43,236 nucleotides of DNA. Origin: JADHUC01 sp964617665 (GTDB lineage: Bacteria > Planctomycetota > Planctomycetia > Pirellulales > Pirellulaceae). Positions 1 to 10,500 of the stretch are shown in pieces. Position 1 is the stretch's first letter. Each line of letters opens with the position of its first letter. Both the position numbers and the translations under genes were made by a program. The stretch covers positions 1-43,236 of the forward strand of contig CAZUAH010000050.1 of assembly GCA_964617665.1 (NCBI GenBank), in the 5' to 3' direction. The notes beneath the pieces were generated by a model, which did not search any database, was not told where the DNA came from, and was given only the letters and a program-made list of their open reading frames with translations.

Positions 1-113
1 TCAGCGGCTCGGCTCGTTGCGAGCCGTTGACGCTGGAAGATGCCGTGCTGGCGTATCTGCGACCTTCGGCAACGACTGGCTCGATTTCCGATGCCCTGGA
101 GAACGCGCAATGA
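1..113 (+). CDS. ABC transporter ATP-binding protein, C-terminal end (partial)
   Basis: Only the last 36 codons lie in the window, read in the frame starting at base 3 and ending at the TGA at 111-113. The peptide includes LTLEDAVLAYLRP, which resembles the C-terminal tail of ABC-2-type export ATPases, where a 'LEDAFLxY'-like segment is common. The stop overlaps the start of the permease downstream (ATGA at 110-113), a typical ATPase-permease translational coupling. Family assignment rests on this short tail plus the neighbour, so it is an inference; the nucleotide-binding domain itself lies outside the window. Confidence 0.6.
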   Translation, partial: SGSARCEPLTLEDAVLAYLRPSATTGSISDALENAQ

Positions 114-2248
114 GAACCGTTTTTTGGAAAGAGATACGCGAAAACGCGCGGTGGGCATCCCTGGGCTTCATCGCAATGGGCGCAGCGTTGATCTTCACGT
201 GGCGGGCATCTTATGTGGTGTTCAGTGGCGGGTACGGCCCTTATGACGGCTCTCGCGTAAGTGCACTGGCTGGCATGGTTGCCGTCTTCGCGGCCATTGC
301 TTTGGGAATCCTGCAAGCTCTGCGGGACAACCGTCCTGCGTCACGCGCGTTGCTGCTGCATCGCGGTATCACGGCCGATGGCGCGTTTGCCGGCAAGCTG
401 CTGGCTGGTCTTGCGCTCTACTCATTCGCCGTCTTTTTACCATTGTTGGGCATGGCTGCATTCATCGTGATCAACGGGATCGAGCACAGAGCGGCTTCTC
501 CAGGCGCGCTGCTGCCAATGACATTGCTGGCACTGGCGACGTTTGGCTTCTGGCCAGCCGCGTTGTTGGTTGTGCAGCGCGATGCACGGCTCTTCGGTAG
601 CCGTCTGACACCCGCGGTACCGACAATGCTGGTCGCGATTTCCTGCTTGACCGACGTGAGTTCCACAAGTGTCTTCTGGGTCTTTCTGCTGATTTCCATA
701 TTGAGTCTGGTTGTCCTGCTACTAGCTGCCAGGAGCGTCTTCACCAACAGCGGCCGAGTCGCGATTGAATCCGGCAGAGGTTCGCTTGCTCTCGTCGTTA
801 CGATTGCCTTTCTCACAGTGTTCATATTCATTGGCTCGATGATCGAAACGTATCGTTGGAGCAGAGTCCGTGAACGTGCCTGGTCTGCTTTCCATCGCAT
901 CTACAGCGTGAAATTCGGACCCGAGGGACAACCTTGGCTGGGGCGAGAGGACTACTCGTGGCAGCACGGAAGCCACGATTTGACACAGGTGGCGAGAATG
1001 GAAAGCGGCCGTTCCGTACGCGATCAACTGCGGCCGGTCGCCGAAGATTGGCAGAAGACGCCACATTGGGCGGTTGATACGAGTTACCAGCACCTCTCAC
1101 GAGGTTTCTGGACTCGATTCACGCACGTTGCCAGTGCATCATCGTCTGGCCCGGCAGGATTCGTGCAACGCGCGTGGGTATTCGACCACAAGAGCCATAC
1201 GATTCTGTTTTATCACCACACCATGTCCGACGAATGGCAACTCGCGCAGCGAATACAAGCTCCACCTTCGGTCGGATCGTTCGGTGAGTTAAAGGAATAT
1301 GGCCAAACCGACCCGTACGGCAATTTCACGTTGGTCACATCGACAGGCGCGTTCTACGTCCCAGGTGATGGCTCGGCGATTATCACGTTGTATCAAGCAC
1401 CAACCTCGTCCACGATTCTAGGCTCGCACGAACTGACACGAGATGAGGACGAACCGTTCGCGATGATGCTACGACTGGCGGATCGCGTTGTTCTGGTAGA
1501 AAGCGATCTCGACAGAACTGCGGCCTCGCAAGCAAGGTCGATTGGCGAGGCTGGCAACCATGGCAGTCTGTATGTGACCGAGATTCAAGTGCCAAACGAA
1601 TTGGCGGCATTCGAGTCGCTCAGCATCGCGAGGGATCCTTTGCGCGACGGCACGTACCTAGGGCTGGCACAACGGGGGCGACTACGTGAGGGACGCATGA
1701 TCTGGGCTCGATTCGACGCGGATGGACAGATCGCGGCCCAGCAGGAATACACCGAGAACTTCGGACCCGATGTTGTCTACGGCGAATCCATCTATATTGC
1801 AACTTTTCCCCCTGGGGTATGGACGGTCGTTTTCAGTTCAGTTCTTGTCACGACCGACGACTTCCCGATCGAAACCATGTGGAAGAACGCCAAAGAGGAT
1901 GTTGCTGGTACCGCTCGGGCGGTTCTGCTGTTTCTACTTCAGCCGATTGTGGGAGTGCCGCTGGCGATTTGGGCGGCTCGTCGTCGGCGACTCGACAAAC
2001 GCCGGACGTGGTTCTGCATTGTCTGGGGATTCCTGCTGGGACCTGCCGGCAGTCTTTCCATCTTGGCCGTCTATCCGCGGATCGCGCGAGATCGTTGCGT
2101 CGCTTGCCAACAGGCCACGAGAATCGACTTGGATCATTGTGAACACTGCGATCATCCAGCGGCCGACGTGCCCAGAATCGGCATCGAAATCTTCGACCGA
2201 GATCAGCAAAGGGCTTCCCAACCAGCCGAAGCGACCAGTTTGTGCTGA
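110..2248 (+). CDS. ABC-2-type transporter permease with C-terminal zinc-ribbon motif
   Basis: This is a 712-residue membrane protein, probably the permease partner of the ATPase that ends just before it. The ATG at 110 was chosen because it overlaps the upstream stop (ATGA) and begins with MRTVFWKEIREN, typical of ABC-2 permeases that open with 'WKExREN'; an ATG at 17 in the same frame would read through the upstream gene. Hydrophobic segments occupy roughly residues 15-35, 60-80, 100-130, 150-175, 195-220 and 240-260, then a long soluble region, then two more segments near residues 600-660. The extreme C terminus has two CxxC pairs (CVAC and CEHC, 13 residues apart), a zinc-ribbon-like ending. 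Substrate is unknown. The last codons and stop lie inside the edge of the tandem duplication that follows, so the native C terminus may have been altered. Confidence 0.75.
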   Translation: MRTVFWKEIRENARWASLGFIAMGAALIFTWRASYVVFSGGYGPYDGSRVSALAGMVAVFAAIALGILQALRDNRPASRALLLHRGITADGAFAGKLLAGLALYSFAVFLPLLGMAAFIVINGIEHRAASPGALLPMTLLALATFGFWPAALLVVQRDARLFGSRLTPAVPTMLVAISCLTDVSSTSVFWVFLLISILSLVVLLLAARSVFTNSGRVAIESGRGSLALVVTIAFLTVFIFIGSMIETYRWSRVRERAWSAFHRIYSVKFGPEGQPWLGREDYSWQHGSHDLTQVARMESGRSVRDQLRPVAEDWQKTPHWAVDTSYQHLSRGFWTRFTHVASASSSGPAGFVQRAWVFDHKSHTILFYHHTMSDEWQLAQRIQAPPSVGSFGELKEYGQTDPYGNFTLVTSTGAFYVPGDGSAIITLYQAPTSSTILGSHELTRDEDEPFAMMLRLADRVVLVESDLDRTAASQARSIGEAGNHGSLYVTEIQVPNELAAFESLSIARDPLRDGTYLGLAQRGRLREGRMIWARFDADGQIAAQQEYTENFGPDVVYGESIYIATFPPGVWTVVFSSVLVTTDDFPIETMWKNAKEDVAGTARAVLLFLLQPIVGVPLAIWAARRRRLDKRRTWFCIVWGFLLGPAGSLSILAVYPRIARDRCVACQQATRIDLDHCEHCDHPAADVPRIGIEIFDRDQQRASQPAEATSLC

Positions 2249-2252
2249 GTCG

Positions 2253-4580
2253 TCAAGGGAGCTTCCAGCATTCGATGCGGCTTTTCCAACCGGCCCTGCC
2301 CCCACCATGCTGAATCATCAGGTAGAGGAATCTCCCATCCGCAGACGGCACCGCTGCGTGTATCCAATTCCCCGTGTACTTGATCCCAAATCTCGGATGG
2401 CCGTCAGCCACGGAATAGGCTGCAACTACAGACGCTCTTCCGCGAGCAGAGGCGGCAAAGAATGACTGGTCGTCGTGTGCAAAGGCAACGGCCCCAATGC
2501 GTGCATCGTCTCCGCGAAACTCTCTGACGGCTTTGCCTTCTGAGACGTTCCATATGAACACGCGATTGTCGTCCCCGACGGACACCAGCAGTCTGGAGTC
2601 GTTAGAGAAACTGAGTTTGGATGGCGCCGTTGCATGGCCAACAAGAAAGAACCGGTACTCTCCGTTCGCGGCGTCGATGAGCGCGATCCTCTTCGACCCG
2701 CCGTAGCCGGTCGCCATCAAGGAGACGTCTGGCGATATCGTGAGTATGTGCGACCAACGGTCCGGCTGCCTCCGGCCCCACAGCATGGTGCCGCTTGGAA
2801 ACTCCAGCCATTTCAGCAGGTCTCTGTCGATGATCGCGATACGATCGTCTGTACGCGCAGGAAAGATAGCTGCCCTCGTTGGAAGGACATGCTTCGCGAC
2901 GTCTCCCTGTTCGCCCGGCCAAACAAGAACTGATTTGCCGTCCATCCTTGGAGCACAGATAAGCTTCTGATCTGGATTCGTAAAAGCAACATTCATATAT
3001 CTTCCCGCCAGTTCCATCCTGCGCCGCTCGGTTCCGTTTTCGGCGCAGAGGACACGAACGCCGTCCCCTTCGTCAGCCATGCCAATCGCGAGTAGTTTAC
3101 CGTCCGGACTGAGCGCGAGGCTGTGGCCGAATTCTCCGAGTTCGACTTTCCACTCAGGATCCTCCAAGAATGTCTCCGGTTTCTTGAGCACCTTTCTGGC
3201 CGAGGTCTCGATGTCAAAGAGGTTCCTAAGCTCGTCTCGGGTGGTATCTGCATCGTCTGTATAGCGGGGACCATCACCCAACAACCCTTCGCCACCAAGC
3301 TTTTCAACCATCCTCGCGAGAGAGCTCACGTCAAGCGGTCGCAATTGATCGAATTTAGGGTGCGCAACAATTCGCCCAACGATGTCTCGCCATTGCTCCG
3401 GGTGCCGAAACTCTAACGCGTCAATGAAGATGTCCTGGGGCGTGGAACCTCCCTTGCTTGGCTCGTCGAAGAACCACTTGACCGCCGAACCGCGATCAGA
3501 GTCATCTCCAAGCGACGCCAGACAGGCCATTGCCCTGGCACGGTCCCAACTGTCATAGTGGTGCCGCATTGCGGCCTCAACGGCGCGGCGTACGATCTTT
3601 GGATTTGCATCAGCGGCCGCGGTAAAGAGGTTGAGCTCCATCAGTGCTTCTGCGTGCTCCTCGGTGAAGAAGTGCGACGCATAGGTTACGAGGAAACGAC
3701 GGCCCTTCTTGCCTCCATCCAGCGACGGATCGCGCAAACCGCGACGTTTTCCGCTGCGCAGAAACTCGATCGATACCTCCGCGCCAAGATCCTGTACGGC
3801 GTCGATCATTTCCTTCTCAGTGGCGTAGTGGTTTTCCCAGCGGCCGCTACCCATGAACACGTCATCCGAAAGGTAGAGCAATATCCACGACCTCGTGGCA
3901 GGGGGCAAAGCGTCGATCTTCTTCCTGAATCGTTCAGTGTTAGTTCTGACATCGTAGGGCGCCGGGATGGTGCCCTCGGAGGCTCGCTTGTAGAGAAACT
4001 CATACCAGGCAAGCCAATCCGGGTTGCCTTTCCTCCAAGCCCACCACGCGTTGGCGTTTGGCTCGATGCTCACGGTGCCACGGCGATACTTGAGCCGACA
4101 ATCCACCATCTTCAGGATCGGCCTTGCGATGCCCTTGATGGTCAGAGGCCGAGTATGGATTCGCCGATCGCCGGGACGTCGTCCCAAGAGGTAAGATTGC
4201 GCAGGAATTGTCGGCGTCCCATCATTCATCAGGCGGATGCACACAGGCACAACCTCGGGTGTTTCCTTCGCCACCAACCCAAGAACGGCCAGAGCCCGAA
4301 TGTCCGGGTCGTCATGGCTCGAAAGCGTCTGGAGATCGGCAACCGCCAGCTTCGCAGAGTGCAGTCTCATCAACGACTTCCAGGCGGCGTCCACTTTCCC
4401 ATCCGCGCTGTAGTCCCGCGGTTGTCGATGATAGAGGAAGTCACCAAGGGAGATAAACGGCAGCCGAGCTTTGATCGCGGCAAGCTCGGCCTCAGCCTCG
4501 GTTACCGTCGCATCGGCGGCGTGCAGCGGAATCACGGGCGACGCCAACAATGCGGTGAGGAGCGTAAGAGCGTACTTCAT
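2253..4580 (-). CDS. secreted HEAT-like / WD40-type beta-propeller protein (intact copy)
   Basis: The 775-residue product begins with a clear signal peptide (MKYALTLLTALLASPVIPLHA, cleavage probably after the Ala-Ala near residue 21-22). Residues about 60-430 are helical and repetitive, with HEAT-like units such as 'DPDIRALAVLGLVAKETPE' and 'NPKIVRRAVEAAMRHH'. Residues about 470-775 contain WD40-style blades: LALSPDGKLLAIGM, LSFSNDSRLLVSVGDDNRV and FIWNVSEGKAV. It is probably a periplasmic or surface scaffold; no catalytic motif is seen. The ATG at 4580 is preceded by a modest AGG. The closest relative visible is the adjacent broken copy (4877-7218), with homology that extends into the upstream noncoding DNA. 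Its 3' end lies 4 bases from the permease stop on the other strand, so the two genes converge without an obvious terminator. Confidence 0.8.
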   Translation of the reverse strand: MKYALTLLTALLASPVIPLHAADATVTEAEAELAAIKARLPFISLGDFLYHRQPRDYSADGKVDAAWKSLMRLHSAKLAVADLQTLSSHDDPDIRALAVLGLVAKETPEVVPVCIRLMNDGTPTIPAQSYLLGRRPGDRRIHTRPLTIKGIARPILKMVDCRLKYRRGTVSIEPNANAWWAWRKGNPDWLAWYEFLYKRASEGTIPAPYDVRTNTERFRKKIDALPPATRSWILLYLSDDVFMGSGRWENHYATEKEMIDAVQDLGAEVSIEFLRSGKRRGLRDPSLDGGKKGRRFLVTYASHFFTEEHAEALMELNLFTAAADANPKIVRRAVEAAMRHHYDSWDRARAMACLASLGDDSDRGSAVKWFFDEPSKGGSTPQDIFIDALEFRHPEQWRDIVGRIVAHPKFDQLRPLDVSSLARMVEKLGGEGLLGDGPRYTDDADTTRDELRNLFDIETSARKVLKKPETFLEDPEWKVELGEFGHSLALSPDGKLLAIGMADEGDGVRVLCAENGTERRRMELAGRYMNVAFTNPDQKLICAPRMDGKSVLVWPGEQGDVAKHVLPTRAAIFPARTDDRIAIIDRDLLKWLEFPSGTMLWGRRQPDRWSHILTISPDVSLMATGYGGSKRIALIDAANGEYRFFLVGHATAPSKLSFSNDSRLLVSVGDDNRVFIWNVSEGKAVREFRGDDARIGAVAFAHDDQSFFAASARGRASVVAAYSVADGHPRFGIKYTGNWIHAAVPSADGRFLYLMIQHGGGRAGWKSRIECWKLP

Positions 4581-4876
4581 GGCTGGACCTGCCGATAACG
4601 GATAGGCAACGCAACCTTCCTCAACAGAACTGATCCTACCAGCAGAAACTGGTGATTCAAGGAGGAAAGCTGTTTGAATATTCTTGGGTGTGGTTGCCGG
4701 CCCATGAGCCTACCGGCTGCGCGCGGTTCCGTCGGCCGGACGCACCGTCCCGTATCGGCGCGCGTCGGTCGCCCAAGCCACAAGAGAAGGTCTGACGAAC
4801 GAGCGAGCGGTGATGACCGCTTGTGGGCGGGTCTCCCGACCCGCTCACTCGCGAAACCGGCGGTTTGTGTGAGTCG
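4581..4876. repeat. intergenic part of the tandem duplication
   Basis: This 296-base spacer separates the intact and broken copies of the HEAT/propeller gene. It aligns with 7219-7546 in segments, for example the shared block CAGAACTGATCCTACCAGCA at 4625 and 7259, followed by similar 'attcttgggtg' and 'cgcgtcggtcgc' blocks. The duplicated unit therefore includes the upstream region of the gene, roughly 2.6 kb in all. No small gene is supported inside. Confidence 0.7.
4827..4844. terminator. strong GC-rich hairpin downstream of the broken copy
   Basis: A perfect 7-base stem with a 4-base loop (GCGGGTC-TCCC-GACCCGC) starts 33 bases after the stop of the broken propeller copy on the minus strand. 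It could end transcription of that copy or be one more interspersed palindrome. There is no U-tract on either side, so a classical intrinsic terminator is not proven. Confidence 0.3.
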
Positions 4877-7218
4877 TCAGGGGAGCTTCCAGCATTCGAT
4901 GCGGGTCATCCAAGCATTTCTGCGCGAACCGCGCGAGCCCGTTTTGTCAATCATCAGGTAAAGGTACTTCCCATCCGCGGACGGCATTGCCTCTCTCCAA
5001 TTCCCCTTGTACCTGATCCCGAATTTCGGTTGCCCATCGCTCACAGTATATGTGGCGAGTGTACCGTAGCCAGCGCGGGCAACGAAACACTTGGCGTCGG
5101 GCGCGAAGACGACGGGACCGAAGCGTACATTGTCTCCGCGATATTCTCTGACAGCTTTGCCGTCCGAGACGCTCCAGATGAACACGCGATTGTCGTGCGC
5201 TACAGACACCAGCAGGCTGGAGTCATTGGAAAAACTGAGTTTCGGGGGCGCGGATGCATGGCCAACCAGGGAGAATCGCTGGTTTCCATTCGTGGTGTCA
5301 ATGAGCCTGATTTCCTTCGACCAGCCGTCGTTGGTCGCCATCCAGGCGGTATCGGGGGATATCGCGAGTATGTACGGCGAACGGTTTCGGTACTCCTGCT
5401 TCCACACGACGGTACCGCTCGGGAACTTCAGCCAGGCCAGCGACCTGGAGTCGATGACAGCGATACGCTCGTTTGTACGAGCAGGAATGATAGCCCCATT
5501 CGTTTGCAGGACGTGTGTCGCGGTTTTTCCCTGTTCGCCCGGCCAAACGAGAACCGATTTACCATGGTAACTTGGAGCACAGATCAGCTTTTGATCCGAA
5601 TCTGTGAATACGACACTCACCCGTCTTCCCGCCAGTTGCAGCCGGCGTCGCTCGGTTCCGTTTTCGGTGGAAAGGACGCGAATGCCCTGCTCGCTCTCAG
5701 CCATGCCAATCGCGAGCAGTTTTCCGTCCGGGCTGAGTGCAAGGCTCTGGCCCATTTCTCCGAGTTCGGCTATCCACTCGGGGCCTGTGAGAAACTTCTC
5801 CGGCTGTTCGAGCATCTTTCTGGCCACAATCTCGATTTGAAAGAGCTTCCTTAGCTCGTTTCGAGTGGTATCCGCATCTTCTTCATCGCGATAGCCATCG
5901 CCAATCAACTGTTCGCCACCCAGCTTCTCTACCATCCTCGCGAGATCCGTCACGTCAGTCGGTCGCAATTGACGAATTTGGGATGCGCAACGATTCGCCG
6001 AACGATATCTCGCCATTGCTCCGGGTGCCGATGCTCTAACTCACGAATGAAGCCGCCTTGAGGCGTGGAGCCTCCTTCGTTGTTCGGTTCGTCGAAAAAC
6101 CACTTGACAGCCGAGCCGCGATCGGTGTCATCCCCAAGTGACGCCAGAGCAGCCATTACCCTGGCTCGATCCTGGCGCTGATAGTTGCGAGTGAGGAGCT
6201 GCATAGCGGCGTCGGCTGCGCGGCGTACCATCTTCGGATCTGCATCAGCAGCTGCGGTGAACAGCTCTAGTTACATCAGCGCCCCGACGTTCCCCGCCGT
6301 GAAGAAGTGCGGTGCGTAGGTTACGATAAAACGACGCCCTCTTCTGCCTTCATCCAGCGACGGCTCGCGCAGACCCAGACGTTTTCCGCTGCGCAGAAAC
6401 TCAATCAATGCTTCCGCGCCAAGATCCTGCACCGCGCTGATCATCTCCTCTTCGGTGGCGAAGTAGTTCTCCCATCGGCCGCGGCTCAGAAACACGTCGT
6501 CTGAAAGGTAAAGCAATGTCCACGACCTCGTGGCAGGGGGCAATGCGTCGATCCTCTTCCTGAGTCGCTGGATGGCCGTTTTGGCTTCGGGAGGCGGGGG
6601 GATACTTCCCTGGGAGGCCCGCATGTAGAGAAACTGGTACCAAGAGAGCCAGTCGGGGTTGTCCCTTCTTGAAGCCCACCAGGCGGCGGCTTTCGGCTTG
6701 AAACTCACGGCAGTAGGGTCGTGATATCTGAGCGGACAGTTGACCATCTCCAGGATCTTCCTTGCGATGTCACCGACTGTCTGAGGCTCGGTATAGATCT
6801 GCCGATCACCGGGACTTCGCGTATTGCGCTCGACGTATGCAGGAATTGTCTCCGCCCGATCATTCATCAGCCGGATGCAAACAGGCACGATCTCGGGCGT
6901 CTCCTTCGCCACTAACCCAAGCATGGCCAGTGCCCGAATGTCTGCGTCAGCGTGGCTCGATAGCGTCTTCAAATTGGCGACCGTCAGCTTTGGAGAGTAC
7001 AGTCTCGCCAACACCTTCCGAGCGGCGCTGACTTCCCCGTTTGCGCTGTGGTCCGGCAGTTGGCCACGATACAGGAACTCGGCAGGACAGAAAAACGGCA
7101 GCCGAGCTTTGATCGCGGCCAGTTCGGTCTCAGCCTCGGTTACCGTCGCATCGGCGGCGTGCAGCGGCGTCAGGGCGGACGCCAACAGAGCAGTGAGGAA
7201 TGCAAAAGCGGATTTCAT
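4877..7218 (-). pseudogene. broken paralogue of the HEAT/propeller protein (one nonsense codon, one frameshift)
   Basis: The copy runs in the same order as the intact neighbour, from a signal peptide (MKSAFAFLTALLASALTPLHA) to the same C-terminal IECWKLP. Two lesions are visible. At 6271-6273 a TAA sits in frame where the intact copy has a Glu codon (…ALM-stop-LELFTAAADA… against …ALMELNLFTAAADA…). At about 5971-5973 one base is missing compared with the intact copy (CAATTGACGAATTT against CAATTGATCGAATTT on the plus strand), which shifts the frame inside the 'IVAHPKF' segment. Everything before, between and after the lesions still aligns residue by residue with the intact copy, so decay looks recent. 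The three pieces could be annotated separately as open frames at 6271-7218, 5950-6231 and 4877-6016. Confidence 0.88.
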
Positions 7219-7546
7219 GGTTGGACCCAGCGAGAAGAGCGAGAAAGTGCAATCATCAACAGAACTGATCCTACCAGCAGAAACTGGTGGTTCAAGTGAT
7301 TCAAGGGGAGACCCGTTTGAAGATTCTTGGGTGGAGTTGCCAGTCTATCACGCCGCAAACTGCGGTGGATCCGTCGGCTGGCACGATCCGTCCCTCTGTC
7401 GACGTGCGTCGGTCGCACGCACCTCAAGGCAAGGTATGCCAGACTGGCGAGCGGTGCTGATCTGGGACCCGCTCATTTACTGAACCGGCCGGACAGTCGG
7501 GAGACCGCCCCACAACGATGGGGCCGGTCGCGTGGGAGGGTGATTT
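7219..7546. repeat. intergenic DNA, upstream arm of the tandem duplication
   Basis: This 328-base gap holds no supported gene. Its first 200 bases match the upstream region of the intact copy (4581 onward), including the identical block near 7259, so it probably carries the promoter of the broken copy. Near its end an imperfect inverted repeat at 7504-7528 (ACCGCCCC, 8-base loop, GGGGCcGGT) lies about 20 bases after the stop of the minus-strand kinase gene and may act as its terminator, though no U-tract follows. Confidence 0.5.
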
Positions 7547-10500
7547 CTATGGGCTTGATTGCGATTTGTCTGCCTTAGACGCAGCACCTGCTGGCTGTTC
7601 CTCTTTCTTGCCGAGGGCCACCAGGTCCCAGAACAGCACACTGCCGGAGCCTTCGGCTGGCTGCTCCACGTCCTCGCCGCGGCTGATGAACACAAAGTCC
7701 GCGTTCGTGATATCTTCAGTTACGCCATTCAGATTGATGAAATGATCTTCGCGATCTTCGTCGGGGGAATGTTCAGCTCGGCGCACATGGTAGTTGCGCG
7801 CGCCCAGAGCGCTGAGGCTGAGTTCCTGCTGCATCGCTGGAAGGGTAATCGAGTATCGACCATCTTTGTCCGACACGGGCCTACCCATGCTCACGCCGCC
7901 ACAAAAGACTTTGATGATGCCACCTTCCACCGGCCGACCATCTTCAAGCCGCATAACGCCGCCGATTCGAAACGTGCGGCTTTCTCGCAACGTAATCTCC
8001 TTGCGACGACTCTTACCATCCAGGGTAACCGTCACCGGCGCGAGAGGCGGAGCGGCTCGTTCCGCAAAGATCGATTCGCCGGCGGCCCGCTCGTCGCTCC
8101 GGGACGCTTGAGCCAGAAAGCACCTGAATTCGCCGCGCAGCGGTGGCATGCGGAATTGTCCTTTCTCATCGGTTTCTGCCGCAAAACGCATAACCACGCC
8201 AGTTCCGTCTCGCACACCGCGATCAATATCCTGAATGACGACTAGCGTCCCAGCGACCGGTTCCCCTGACAGCGATTCGACTCGTCCCACAAGCGAAGTT
8301 CCACCACGCATCTGTACTTGCAGCGGGCCGTCGTGAGTTGCCGGAATGTCAACTCGTTCGTTTCCATCGGAATCGCTAACGATCCACAGCGCGGCGGCAT
8401 GGCCGTCCGGCACCATCACTCGAAAACGACCATCCAAATCCGTCGTGCCATGCCGGTGTTGCCAATGGCCCGACGGCGGATCATACGCCGATCGCCCCAG
8501 TATGACCGCTCGGAAGACTGGCTTGCCCTTCGCATCAATACATCGTCCAGTGATTTCTTTGCCGCGCGGTAGTATCACATCGGGAAGCGAATCCGCTGCC
8601 TTGTGATTGCCCGCGCGAGAGTACAGCCCAGTGTCCAAAGGAGCATATTCTGGTGCCGAAGCGAGAACGTCTATCACAAACGAACGTTCGGCGGATGGAG
8701 TTGGCCAATCCGCGGCATTGAAAGTGTACTTGCCATTATCGTCGGCCGTTGTCTGGGCGGTCTCTAGAACTCGCTCAGCGCGGTTCGTTCCCTTGCGAAA
8801 TCGCTCTGTGAGCGTCAACTTTACTTCCGCACCGGCGATGCCAGCCCCGTTCGCACCGGTGACGTAGCCAGATAGGCGAGCGGGCCAATGAAATGGGATC
8901 GGTTCAACGGCTCCAGGCGATGCGGCGGTTCCAGGAACTTCTGGTGGCTCTGTGCGTATGTACGTCACATCCATGAATCGCAGAGCATTGTCCCTGACCT
9001 GTGTCAGTGGGAGCCTCGTGAGTGGCAGATCCTCCTGCCCGTCATACTGGTACAGCACGATAACGGTCCGCCCCTCAAGTTTCCATGAGCCCGTTCCGTG
9101 TTTGACACCAATGTTTTCGCCGCGACCCGTGATTTCAAATCTGCGATCCGCCATGAACTGAAGCATAAGGACCTGTCGTTCCGTTTCGCCGACCCAAGTT
9201 CCTACAACAGTGGCGTGATCGAGTGGCCGCATCTTGCGGATGTGTTCACCAGCGTCATGATCTGCTTGCGGTGCGACATGGTCCCGCACATAGTGCAGAA
9301 CGAGAACATCTCTGCCCTCCCATTGGAAGTCTCTCGGGAAGTCGTCGCCGTAACCCGCGATGGCGATCGTCAGTTGGTCTTGTGAGACACTTATCAGCCC
9401 CCGCAGTGTGATTTGTTGACGCTTGGCCGCGTTCCCGAATTCGGAGCCAGCCCTCCGAGGCCTGCCCTGCGTGGTCAGTGTGATTCGCTTCGGCTCGGCC
9501 TCGTAGTCGACGCTGTATTCGAATCGCCCCGCAATTTCGCGCGGATCGGAGCCGAATGAGAAAGACTTGCCGTCAAAGACCGCGACGGCAAACTTCTTCC
9601 ATCCCTCGATGACTTTCTTCGACTCGCTAGTTTCCTCAGGAATGTCGCCCTTCTTGAGCTGCTCGATCGTGAACCGCTCGCCGTGCTCTTCGCACAATTT
9701 CAGCAACCACCTGCCCGCAAGTTGTCGATGGAATTCGGTCACGAGTCGTGTTGATTCTAACGGCTCGGCTCCCGGATTCGTCTCGGTCCGTAGATCTTCT
9801 TCCGTCGTCGCTCCGGCGTACTCGTCTCCGAACATCGCTGCACCAGATATATGGGCACGAATGACATCATCGCTTAACATTCGGGAGATCTTCCATTGAC
9901 CATCGAGTTGGCAAAGCTCGATTTGAACCGAATGGTCCTGATCCGCGGAGGTCGTAGCAGTGGCACGATTCTCTTCAACCACCACTTGCCACTCCGGTGA
10001 CTCCCCGCCAACGATCGGCAACTCACGGAATTCGGGACATGCAATGACTACTTCGACGAGAAACTGACGTCTGTTCTTGAGTATCCCCGATGCCTTTGAA
10101 AGCAAGCGTGAGAAGTTCTCAGGATTCTCTCTGAATTTGTCGCCTTTCAGGGGGGCAAATGTTGTCGCGATGAGCCTTTCATGTGCGTCGACGGCTTCTT
10201 GCGGAGGGCGTACGAGTTTCGATCGCTTCAGAAGTGCTATCACACGTTCCACTTTCGCAAGTTCTTCCTCAGCGGACGATTCGATCATCGACGGTTGGTA
10301 TTTCTGAATCATCTGAAATTGCGTCGTCAGGGAGGAAAGAACATGCAGGACAAATCCGGAGAAACGACTCAACTCATCCTCAGTCAAGCAATCGTAGTAG
10401 CCAAAGTAGTTTCGTTCCTGAATGCACTGTTCCTGGTACTCCAGCAAGGCCTTCACGCTGCCAAAGTGCGGCTGAGCGTCGGCGGAACGCAACGCAACCT

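Noticed and set aside
3558..4598. 346-codon plus-strand open frame opposite the propeller gene
   Set aside because: Antisense shadow of a gene with conserved paralogue alignment in the minus-strand frame.
7435..7546. Possible intrinsic terminator with U-tract after the first kinase gene
   Set aside because: An imperfect stem exists at 7504-7528 but no run of T follows on the coding strand, so it is mentioned only as tentative.
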